Positions 1-5,045 of a stretch of 7,916 nucleotides of DNA are shown here, piece by piece. Source of the DNA: CAZESH01 sp964514665. Lineage in GTDB: Bacteria > Bacillota > Bacilli > Paenibacillales > KCTC-25726. Position 1 is the stretch's first letter, and every line of letters begins with the position of its first letter. Where the stretch lies: NCBI GenBank assembly GCA_964514665.1, contig CAZESH010000208.1, positions 1 through 7,916 of the forward strand, read 5' to 3'. The notes beneath the pieces are model-generated. The model worked only from the letters and a program-made list of their open reading frames with translations. It did not search any database and had not been told where the DNA came from. The position numbers were made by a program, and so were the translations under genes.

Positions 1-52
1 CCATTAAGCTTCCCACAACAGCTCCAATGATAAATGACTTTGTTTTGCTCAT
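1..52 (-). CDS. YtxH-like small membrane-associated protein, N-terminal fragment
   Basis: Partial gene cut by the left edge; only 17 codons are visible. Translation from the ATG at 50-52 begins MSKTKSFIIGAVVGSLM. A short basic start followed by a glycine-rich hydrophobic stretch is how YtxH-domain proteins (general-stress or 'gas vesicle'-annotated small proteins of Bacillota) usually begin. A strong ribosome site reading AAAGGGGAG lies at 58-66, five bases upstream, so the start is well supported. It is 117 bases downstream of sleB on the same strand. I see no convincing terminator or consensus promoter in between, so both an own promoter and read-through from sleB are possible. The family call rests on very few residues; another small single-span protein cannot be excluded. 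Confidence 0.5.
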   Translation of the reverse strand, partial: MSKTKSFIIGAVVGSLM

Positions 53-169
53 TCAAACTCCCCTTTGTCGAAAAACGCCTAAAATGTATATTTAGTTAGT
101 TAGACGCAAGAAAGTCCGGAAAAGTTTCGAAATTCTGCTAAAAGAAGCGCAATACGCCGTCAAGTGTAA

Positions 170-901
170 TTATTTAGTAAAAATATGCTTGCCTATTTGT
201 TTAATTTGCGGTCTGGACCAGATCCAAGCGGAAGTTGCCGTTTGCGGATTAAAATAATAAAGCGCGCCGCCGGACGGATCCCAACCGCTGATGGCATAAT
301 TTACCGCCTTTTTTGCTTCCGCATCTGGATTGAGCCAGATTTGTCCATCAGCAACGCTTGTGAAGGCTCCGGACTGGAAAATCACACCCGACACGGAATT
401 GGGGAACAGCGGATTTTTCAGCCGATTCAAAATGACTGCCGCCACCGCCACCTCGCCAGTAAGCGATTCTCCCCGTGCTTCACCGTAAACCGCTCTGGCC
501 ATCAATGTCAGATCATTGGTACTGTAACCGGAGGCCGAAACATAGCTGGAACGGCTGCCGGAGGAAGAGCCGCCGGGACGCCAATTTTTGGTCGCCTTCC
601 AGAGCATCAGCTTGGTTTTGCCGCCTACCACTCCGTCCACCTTCATGCCGAACTTCCATTGAAAGTTTTTTACCGCTTTATAGGTGCCCCAGCCGAAATC
701 ACCGTCGATTTTCCCTTTATAGTAGCCAAGGTATTTGAGTCTGCCTTGCAGCTCATACACATCTCCCCCCTTGGCTCCGACCTTCAGGGTCTGCTTTCCG
801 AAAGAAAAAACGCTCTCCGTTGGTACGATGGCGAATACAACAATCAAGAACACAATGGTGACAATCCCGAAACGAATTGCCATTGCTTGCCTTCCACTCA
901 C
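170..901 (-). CDS. sleB: SleB, spore cortex-lytic enzyme
   Basis: A 243-residue protein expected to cleave spore cortex peptidoglycan during germination (SleB family, lytic transglycosylase specific for muramic-lactam cortex). Residues about 9-27 form an uncleaved or cleaved signal segment for export across the inner forespore membrane. Residues about 44-101 are a PG_binding_1 domain (repeated LKxLGYYxGxIDGDFG-type motif). A Ser/Gly linker spans about 109-125. Residues about 130-243 are the Hydrolase_2 catalytic domain, with the conserved YGEARGE motif; the catalytic acid should be Glu141. Start: GTG at 899-901, seven bases after GGAGGGGG. An internal ATG at 881-883 with GGAAGG upstream is an alternative start that removes six residues. 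It is transcribed alone or with the YtxH-like gene. No ypeB-like gene follows in the visible sequence. A sigma-G promoter lies immediately upstream. Confidence 0.96.
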   Translation of the reverse strand: MSGRQAMAIRFGIVTIVFLIVVFAIVPTESVFSFGKQTLKVGAKGGDVYELQGRLKYLGYYKGKIDGDFGWGTYKAVKNFQWKFGMKVDGVVGGKTKLMLWKATKNWRPGGSSSGSRSSYVSASGYSTNDLTLMARAVYGEARGESLTGEVAVAAVILNRLKNPLFPNSVSGVIFQSGAFTSVADGQIWLNPDAEAKKAVNYAISGWDPSGGALYYFNPQTATSAWIWSRPQIKQIGKHIFTK

Positions 902-947
902 AAAAATTCCCCCTCCATACCGCTTTTTTCTTAGTATGGAAGGGGAA
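902..947 (-). terminator. tal terminator hairpin that also sequesters the sleB ribosome site
   Basis: On the minus strand, arm 934-947 (TTCCCCTTCCATAC) pairs over 14 base pairs with arm 907-920 (GTATGGAGGGGGAA), with one G-U pair and a 13-base loop. Five T residues (902-906) follow, so it should end tal transcription. The 3' arm contains the whole sleB Shine-Dalgarno (GGAGGGGG, 909-916), and the GTG start follows the T tract directly. The 5' arm overlaps the sigma-G -10 element. The same sequence read on the plus strand has no T tract. Confidence 0.8.
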
Positions 948-961
948 CATCCCGGTTATTC
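932..961 (-). promoter_or_regulatory. Sigma-G (forespore) promoter of sleB
   Basis: Read on the minus strand, GAATA (957-961) and CATACTA (932-938) are separated by exactly 18 bases. Both match the published B. subtilis sigma-G consensus (GHATR, 17-18, CATWHTA) without mismatch. sleB is a known sigma-G regulon member, so the position agrees with the gene. Transcription should start near 924-927, which is inside the loop of the hairpin at 907-947. Confidence 0.85.
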
Positions 962-979
962 AATTAAACCCGCTTTTGT

Positions 980-1636
980 TTAAAACGATTTGAGATTAGC
1001 CGATTCCCAATCGGCCATGAAACGTTGAATCCCCGTATCCGTTAGCGGGTGCTTCATCATTTGTTGAATGACCTTATAAGGTACGGTAGCGATATCCGCC
1101 CCGTACAGCGCACATTCGATTGCATGAGCGGAATGGCGGACGCTTGCCGAAATGATCTGGGATTTTATCTGATGCACACGGAAAATATCGCAAATTTCTT
1201 GAATCAAATTTGTTCCGATCTGATTGATGTCATCCAGCCTGCCGATAAAAGGCGATACATAAGTCGCGCCCGCTCTGGCCGCAAGCAATGCCTGGGTGGA
1301 AGAAAAAATCAAGGTGACGTTTGTTTTGATGCCCGCTTCCGTAAAACGTTTGGTGGCTTTCAAGCCTTCGGCTGTCATCGGAACCTTGACCACAATATTC
1401 GGACCAAGCTCGACAAATTTTTTGCCTTGCTCGACAATTTAGTCTGCATCAAGCGCAATGACCTCGGCACTGATCGGAAGATCGCCCACGATCGAAGCGA
1501 TTTCCTTCACGGTTTCAAAAAAATCCTTGCCTTCTTTGGCAATCAACGACGGGTTTGTGGTAACACCGGAAAGCACGCCGAGCTCATGCGCTTCCCTGAT
1601 TTCATCTACATTGGCTGTGTCAATAAAAATGTGCAT
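980..1636 (-). pseudogene. tal: Transaldolase (small FSA/MipB-type), interrupted by one in-frame TAA
   Basis: Encodes a class I transaldolase or fructose-6-phosphate aldolase-like TIM barrel (pentose phosphate pathway, cytoplasm). The frame has 218 sense positions, close to the family's usual 212-220. Seen: FIDTAN with Asp6, GVTTNPS with Asn28, VVKVPMT with Schiff-base Lys84, the NVTLIF and ARAGATYVSPF motifs, and a normal end (HPLTDTGIQRFMADW). Codon 66 (1439-1441) is TAA. The frame is unchanged across it, and both flanks align well to B. subtilis-type Tal (ALDAD, stop, IVEQG), so a single substitution of a sense codon such as GAA or AAA explains it. The product as written would stop before the catalytic lysine. 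Start: ATG at 1634-1636, nine bases after AAGGAGG (1646-1652); a TTG at 1642 is only three bases away from it and less likely. Real pseudogene or sequencing error cannot be separated from the sequence alone. Confidence 0.9.
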
Positions 1637-1675
1637 GTACAATTTCCTCCTTGAATTACTGGCTCTAATGTCCTC

Positions 1676-1705
1676 ATCTTACCAAAGTTAAAGTTTATAG
1701 TTCAA
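1676..1705 (-). promoter_or_regulatory. Candidate sigma-A promoter for tal
   Basis: On the minus strand, TTGAAC (1700-1705), 18 bases, then TAAGAT (1676-1681), preceded by TGG and so resembling an extended -10. It lies about 40 bases upstream of the tal start codon and downstream of the 6S-like RNA terminator. Each box matches four of six consensus bases, so this is only a candidate. Confidence 0.4.
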
Positions 1706-1732
1706 CCCTATAAGGGAATTGATTCATTTAAA

Positions 1733-1748
1733 AATAAAAAAAACCCGC
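1733..1748 (-). terminator. 3' end and T tract of the 6S-like RNA
   Basis: Minus strand: the closing helix of the RNA ends in GCGGG and is followed by eight T residues (1736-1743), then ATTTT. An AAACCG...CGGGUUU pairing can also form as a short terminator stem. No other end signal is seen before the tal promoter. Confidence 0.55.
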
Positions 1749-1919
1749 ATATGCCGTCCGGTTTCCGTGTTTCTGAACCCGCTCTCGCAGGTGGGTGTTC
1801 TCAGCAGCGTTTTTGAAATCCCCTTTTGGGGGCGCATCAGCCGCACTGCGTTGTTGAACTCCCTAGAAACAATCAATGGTTCAAAACATCAATAAACCGA
1901 AACGAACATCGCAGATTTT
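1738..1919 (-). ncRNA. ssrS: 6S RNA (sigma-A RNA polymerase regulator)
   Basis: A roughly 180-base non-coding transcript with its own TATAAT promoter and a run of eight T residues at its end. It folds as a 6S RNA should. The closing stem pairs about 1893-1912 with 1747-1766. A second stem pairs GUUUUGAACC (1878-1887) with GGUUCAGAAAC (1769-1779). A large open central bubble follows, then an upper stem (GUUC with GAAC, GCAG with CUGC), and a CCCC-AAAA-GGGG tip at 1820-1831. 6S RNA mimics an open promoter and binds the housekeeping holoenzyme, mainly in stationary phase. The family call comes from this architecture and from the CCCACCU...GGGUUC element that 6S RNAs tend to carry on the 3' side of the bubble. 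A covariance search was not run. Another structured RNA is the main alternative. Confidence 0.78.
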
Positions 1920-1925
1920 ATCTAT

Positions 1926-1954
1926 ATTATAATCCCCTAAATGGCGGAAGTAAA
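1926..1954 (-). promoter_or_regulatory. Sigma-A promoter of the 6S-like RNA
   Basis: On the minus strand, TTTACT (1949-1954), a 17-base spacer, and a perfect TATAAT (1926-1931). The predicted transcription start is about 1918-1919, just before the closing stem of the RNA. Confidence 0.7.
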
Positions 1955-1991
1955 CCGATCGACCGGGAAAGCTTTTGACAATTCGGGGAAA

Positions 1992-2933
1992 TTAGTACTT
2001 TTTGAAGCGCTCGCTGTCAAACTCCTGTTCGAACAGCGCTCTGACTTCCTTTCTCTTTTTTTCCGTTTCCAAGCTCTGCTCATCCTTATCTTCAAGCTCC
2101 TTGGTGCCCTCTGGCTGACCGTCTGCCTCATGATCGCCATTCCCGCTATCAGTCGCCTGCTCTACATCTTCAAGAGCCTCGGCTTCTTCCGCAGCATCAC
2201 CGTCTTCGTTTTCTTCCAACGCTTTATGCGTCTCCACTATTTTGTTGTACATTCTGTAGAATAAGAAAAATGTAATGTAGGCCATGGTGCTGCCCATGAA
2301 AAAGACGATCAGAAAGGTGAATTTGGAGAAGCTGATATAAACGATCACTGCATTGGTAATCAAAATGTAAAGAGAAGTGAAAAATTTCCCGATAGTGATC
2401 AACAGCGAGTTTTTGATTAGCTGCCAAGTGGTCATATGCACATGAACCAGCATGGAGAAGAAATGAAACATGGAAACCGTCAGCAAAGCAATCAGCACGA
2501 TGAAAAGAATGGCCAATACTTGCGCAATATTGTGCATCCCTGTATAAAAACGGTAATTGACAATCGCCACCACACTGATCAGCAAGTAAAAAAAGGCTCC
2601 GATCATGCTTTGCTTGTAATTTTCCTTAAATCCACGAAAAAAGGTTTTGAACAGCGGTACGTCCTCTTCGCCCATCACCCATTTGCGGGCCACAGTAAAC
2701 ATCGCCGCAGTAGAAGGAAACAGTGTAAAAGGCATGAGGACAAGCGCAGGTATAAAGAAGATGATCATGGCTTGGGGATTTTCCACAGTCCCCGAAGACA
2801 TCGCCTGCACGGCGGATACAAAAAAATAAACAAACGGCAACGAGCCTATAATCCACAGCAGATTTATGGCGGACAAACGCATGATCCATTCAGAGATGCG
2901 ATAGAAGCCGCCCATAAAACCTCTCATTTCCAC
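1992..2933 (-). CDS. DUF624 (YesL-like) integral membrane protein with long acidic C-terminal tail
   Basis: A 313-residue membrane protein. About six hydrophobic segments lie near residues 21-42, 56-80, 108-129, 135-163, 173-200 and 203-226. The N-terminal MGGFYRISEWIMRLSAINLLW and the loop FTVARKWVMGEEDVPLFKTF are typical of DUF624, the family of B. subtilis YesL. Molecular function is unknown; in other genomes relatives often sit with sugar ABC transporters, but there is none here. Residues from about 232 to the end form an unusually long Glu/Asp-rich tail that turns basic at its last 25 residues (KKRKEVRALFEQEFDSERFKKY); usual members stop near 200-230. Start: GTG at 2931-2933, nine bases after AGAAAGGGG, and it keeps the conserved N-terminus. 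It stands alone between the cshA terminator and the 6S RNA gene. I see no clear terminator in the short gap after its stop. Confidence 0.85.
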   Translation of the reverse strand: MEMRGFMGGFYRISEWIMRLSAINLLWIIGSLPFVYFFVSAVQAMSSGTVENPQAMIIFFIPALVLMPFTLFPSTAAMFTVARKWVMGEEDVPLFKTFFRGFKENYKQSMIGAFFYLLISVVAIVNYRFYTGMHNIAQVLAILFIVLIALLTVSMFHFFSMLVHVHMTTWQLIKNSLLITIGKFFTSLYILITNAVIVYISFSKFTFLIVFFMGSTMAYITFFLFYRMYNKIVETHKALEENEDGDAAEEAEALEDVEQATDSGNGDHEADGQPEGTKELEDKDEQSLETEKKRKEVRALFEQEFDSERFKKY

Positions 2934-2973
2934 TGTAAGCTGCCCCTTTCTGGTACTTGTCTTCCATTACTAT

Positions 2974-3001
2974 AATATATAATGCTGCACAGTAAAAGCA
3001 A
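2974..3001 (-). promoter_or_regulatory. Candidate promoter for the DUF624 gene
   Basis: On the minus strand, TTGCTT (2996-3001), a 16-base spacer and TATATT (2974-2979, five of six matches). It lies about 40 bases upstream of the GTG start and just after the cshA terminator. The -35 box is weak. Confidence 0.4.
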
Positions 3002-3033
3002 AAATTCAAGAGGACCCGGGAAGACTCTCTGAA

Positions 3034-3063
3034 TAGAAACAAAAGCGGAGCTTGCGCTCCGCT
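3034..3063 (-). terminator. Intrinsic terminator of cshA
   Basis: On the minus strand, AGCGGAGC (3056-3063) and GCTCCGCT (3044-3051) form a perfect 8-bp GC-rich stem closed by a GCAA tetraloop, followed by TTTTGTTT. It begins 12 bases after the cshA stop codon. Confidence 0.9.
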
Positions 3064-3075
3064 CGCTCCAGCTAT

Positions 3076-4632
3076 TTAAATGTGAATGTAATCGTTGCTT
3101 GAGTTTTTTGAGTAGCTTCTTCCCTCTTTGCCGTATGACCGCGAATCCTTCCTCTGACCGCCGCTCGTTCCGAAGTCTCTTTTGCCATGCTGCGTTCTGC
3201 TGCCGCGATAAGAGCCTGAACCCTTCGAACCCGACGCTCTCGATCCGCCGGCATAAGAGCCTCCGCCATAAGGCCTTCTGCCCGGCTGGCGAACATCATT
3301 GCGCCTTTTCTTGCGCAGCGGCTCTTCAGGAGTCAGCTCGATATTCACTTCCTTGCTCTCGCCTGTCAGCAGCTTCAAAGCGGCAGACAGCAGTTGGACC
3401 GAATCATACTGCTCCAGCATCTGTATGGCAAGACCTTTAAATTCCGTAGTGCTGTCGTTTTGCAGAACTTCCAGCATCCGTTCTGCAGTGATTTTCTGCT
3501 TTCCTTCAATCGCTTCAGCCATCGTCGGAAGCGGTTTTTTGGTAATTTTATGACGATTGATTTTTTCGATAAAATGTAGGTGATCCATTTCCCGAGGCGT
3601 TACGAACGTCCAAGCGCTTCCTTCCTTGCCTGCACGGCCCGTTCTTCCGATACGATGCACATAGCTTTCCGGATCCTGCGGCAAATCGAAATTAATGACG
3701 TGCGTCACGCCTGATACGTCGAGACCTCTGGCTGCCACGTCGGTTGCAACCAGCACGTCGATGTTTCCTTCGCGGAATTTCCGCATCACATTGTCACGCT
3801 GGTTCTGCGACAAGTCGCCGTGCAAGCCGTCGGCGGAATAGCCGCGTTTTTGCAGCGCTTCGCTCAGCTCGTCGACTCTGCGCTTGGTCCGGCCGAATAC
3901 AATCGCGAGCTCTGGCGATTCCATGTCGAGCAAACGGCACAGCGCTTCAAATTTCTGTCTCTCATGAACCTCCATGTAAAACTGGGAGATCAACGGGACA
4001 TCGATTTGTTTAGGCACTACCGCAACATGCTGGGGATTGCGCAAAAACTGATTCGACAGTTTTTTGATGTTTTCCGGCATCGTAGCCGAAAACAGCATGG
4101 TATGCCTTTCTTCCGGCACCAGCTTGAGGATCGACTGAATATCATCCATAAAGCCCATATCCAGCATTTCGTCGGCTTCGTCCAAAACGACCGTTTTTAC
4201 ATCATTCAAGCGGATTGTTTTGCGGTTAATATGATCTAGCAAACGGCCAGGCGTTCCGATGATGATTTGCGGATTCTTTTTCAAAGCGCGTATCTGCCGT
4301 CCGATTTCCTGACCGCCATAAATCGGCAGCGACCTTACTCCTTTAAATCTTCCAAGTTTGCCGATTTCCTCGGATACCTGAATCGCCAGCTCGCGGGTCG
4401 GCGTCATGATCAGGGCGACGATTTTTTCCTCCGCCTGCTCGATTTTACTGATCAGCGGAATGCCGAAAGCCGCCGTTTTTCCCGTTCCTGTTTGTGCTTG
4501 GCCGATCAAATCAATTCCTTCCATCGCCGGAGGAATCGTTTTTTCCTGAACCGGCGTGGGCTCTTCAAAACCCATTTCTTTGATTGCTCTCAGAACTTTC
4601 GGTTCCAGTTGCAAGTCGTCAAATGTTGTCAA
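3076..4632 (-). CDS. cshA: CshA-type DEAD-box ATP-dependent RNA helicase
   Basis: A 518-residue RNA helicase that unwinds RNA duplexes in the cytoplasm. CshA homologues act in cold adaptation, ribosome assembly and RNA decay with the degradosome-like complex. All family motifs are intact: Q motif region (FDDLQLEP... with PTPVQ, residues 25-29), Walker A AQTGTGKT (46-53), PTRELA (78-83), TPGR (127-130), DEAD (151-154), SAT (182-184), VFGRTKRR (245-252), TDVAARGLD (297-305) and HRIGRTGRAG (326-335). From about residue 432 the tail is Gly/Ser/Arg/Tyr-rich low-complexity sequence, an expected RNA-binding extension. Start: TTG at 4630-4632 gives the family N-terminus, and the upstream frame is closed by TGA. 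The AAAGGAG site lies 11 bases away, longer than ideal, which together with TTG suggests modest initiation. It is a single gene with its own terminator and a long leader (see the entries in 4633-4888). Confidence 0.96.
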   Translation of the reverse strand: MTTFDDLQLEPKVLRAIKEMGFEEPTPVQEKTIPPAMEGIDLIGQAQTGTGKTAAFGIPLISKIEQAEEKIVALIMTPTRELAIQVSEEIGKLGRFKGVRSLPIYGGQEIGRQIRALKKNPQIIIGTPGRLLDHINRKTIRLNDVKTVVLDEADEMLDMGFMDDIQSILKLVPEERHTMLFSATMPENIKKLSNQFLRNPQHVAVVPKQIDVPLISQFYMEVHERQKFEALCRLLDMESPELAIVFGRTKRRVDELSEALQKRGYSADGLHGDLSQNQRDNVMRKFREGNIDVLVATDVAARGLDVSGVTHVINFDLPQDPESYVHRIGRTGRAGKEGSAWTFVTPREMDHLHFIEKINRHKITKKPLPTMAEAIEGKQKITAERMLEVLQNDSTTEFKGLAIQMLEQYDSVQLLSAALKLLTGESKEVNIELTPEEPLRKKRRNDVRQPGRRPYGGGSYAGGSRASGSKGSGSYRGSRTQHGKRDFGTSGGQRKDSRSYGKEGRSYSKNSSNDYIHI

Positions 4633-4677
4633 ATTGCTTCAAACTCCTTTTATTTTGTACTTTTGAACCCTAAAGGC

Positions 4678-4710
4678 TCACCATACTCTTAAGTACATGA
4701 GAACCACCTT
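4678..4710 (-). other. Six-codon leader mini-ORF (MYLRVW) upstream of cshA
   Basis: On the minus strand, AAGGTGG (4704-4710) precedes an ATG (4696-4698) by five bases. Codons ATG TAC TTA AGA GTA TGG TGA follow, ending 45 bases before the cshA start. The ribosome site is better spaced than that of cshA itself. The codons coincide almost exactly with the 3' arm of the long-range inverted repeat (4683-4696). No translation evidence is available, so it is a candidate only. Confidence 0.35.
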
Positions 4711-4875
4711 TTTTATCGTGTCCGAATCCGCAATTTTTTTCTCAAACTGCAGATAAAATGTTTCACGTATCAAACCGGTTAACACCATACCCGAAATTAC
4801 TCCCGAACAATAAAAAAGAAAAAAGCATTTTCCTTAACCTTAACGGAGGAAAACACTATCCGTACTTAAGAATAT
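4683..4875 (-). repeat. 14-bp inverted repeat bracketing the cshA leader
   Basis: On the minus strand, AUAUUCUUAAGUAC (4862-4875) can pair with GUACUUAAGAGUAU (4683-4696) over 14 consecutive positions, with one G-U pair. Ten central bases are a perfect DNA inverted repeat (GTACTTAAGA at 4862-4871, TCTTAAGTAC at 4687-4696). About 165 bases lie between the arms. It may act as an RNA long-range stem. Because each arm contains palindromic CTTAAG, it may instead be a pair of DNA-protein binding sites. Confidence 0.55.
4813..4856 (-). terminator. T-tailed hairpin upstream of cshA (attenuator, or end of a small gene)
   Basis: On the minus strand, GTGTTTTCCT (4847-4856) pairs with AGGAAAATGC (4825-4834) over 10 positions including two G-U pairs, with a 12-base loop. 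TTTTTTCTTTTTT (4812-4824) follows. The orientation is toward cshA, about 180 bases before its start codon. It could be a leader attenuator of cshA if transcription starts near 4876. Alternatively it terminates the small ORF whose TAA is at 4866-4868. Confidence 0.6.
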
Positions 4876-5045
4876 CCTTTGTAGTATAACACACTCTTTC
4901 CGACAATTGCCAGTCCTATTCCGATAATTACCGCCAATCCTGTACGGATGAAGAAACCCGCGCAGTTTATTGAATTTGGTTTGACTGCTGCAATAATGTT
5001 ACAATCTCTTTGGACGAAATTTCGATCCTGAAGAGGTGTTCGCAT
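4866..5045 (-). CDS. Possible small single-span membrane protein, or its decayed remnant
   Basis: On the minus strand an open frame from ATG 5043-5045 to TAA 4866-4868 encodes 59 residues. The last 27 look strongly coding: a basic FIRTG entry, a hydrophobic helix with a repeated GLAVIIGIGLAIVG pattern, then KSVLYYKGYS. A T-tailed hairpin starts 10 bases after the stop, as expected for a gene end. Against it: the first 30 residues look unlike a protein N-terminus, no Shine-Dalgarno precedes the ATG, and that ATG abuts the yitT start on the other strand. A shorter form from TTG 4935-4937 (23 residues) also lacks a proper ribosome site. I recognise no family. It could be a frameshifted remnant, since short coding-like pieces appear in the other frames upstream. 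Confidence 0.3.
   Translation of the reverse strand: MRTPLQDRNFVQRDCNIIAAVKPNSINCAGFFIRTGLAVIIGIGLAIVGKSVLYYKGYS
4883..4891 (-). promoter_or_regulatory. Candidate extended -10 promoter upstream of cshA
   Basis: On the minus strand, TGTTATACT matches the extended -10 (TGnTATAMT), with TATACT at 4883-4888. The -35 region is weak (CTGGCA, 19 bases upstream). The predicted start near 4876 coincides with the first base of the 14-bp inverted repeat. The bases may instead be codons of the small ORF ending at 4866. A second weak candidate (TTAACC, 18 bases, TTTTAT) lies nearer cshA. Confidence 0.35.
4997..5005 (+). promoter_or_regulatory. Candidate promoter for yitT
   Basis: TG, one base, then TACAAT (5000-5005) forms an extended -10. 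TTGACT at 4981-4986 is only 13 bases upstream and too close to serve as a normal -35. Transcription would start near 5012, which excludes the upstream TTG at 5010 as a start codon. Confidence 0.4.
5031..5037 (+). promoter_or_regulatory. Ribosome binding site that fixes the yitT start
   Basis: AAGAGGT sits eight bases before TTG 5046-5048, while TTG 5010-5012 has no purine-rich site upstream. This selects the 277-residue form. Confidence 0.65.

Noticed and set aside
185..934. 249-codon plus-strand ORF across sleB
   Set aside because: It is exactly antisense to sleB, has no domain-like sequence and no ribosome site; sleB is recognisable by family motifs.
1439..1441. Recoding of the tal stop as selenocysteine or pyrrolysine
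   Set aside because: The codon is TAA, which neither system uses, and the position in the family is not a cysteine or catalytic residue.
1049..1654. 201-codon plus-strand ORF across tal
   Set aside because: Antisense shadow of the conserved transaldolase frame; cysteine- and arginine-rich composition without recognisable features.
2436..2975. 179-codon plus-strand ORF opposite the DUF624 gene
   Set aside because: His/Gln/Lys-rich translation typical of the reverse of a hydrophobic coding sequence; no start signals.
4763..4828. 21-residue upstream ORF (minus) beginning inside the T-tailed hairpin upstream of cshA
   Set aside because: Its ATG and the run of Phe/Leu codons arise from the terminator arm and T tract, and its only ribosome-like bases are too close or inside the stem.
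4948..5031. 27-codon plus-strand ORF before yitT
   Set aside because: No Shine-Dalgarno, overlaps the yitT promoter and ribosome site, and the opposite strand looks more coding-like here.
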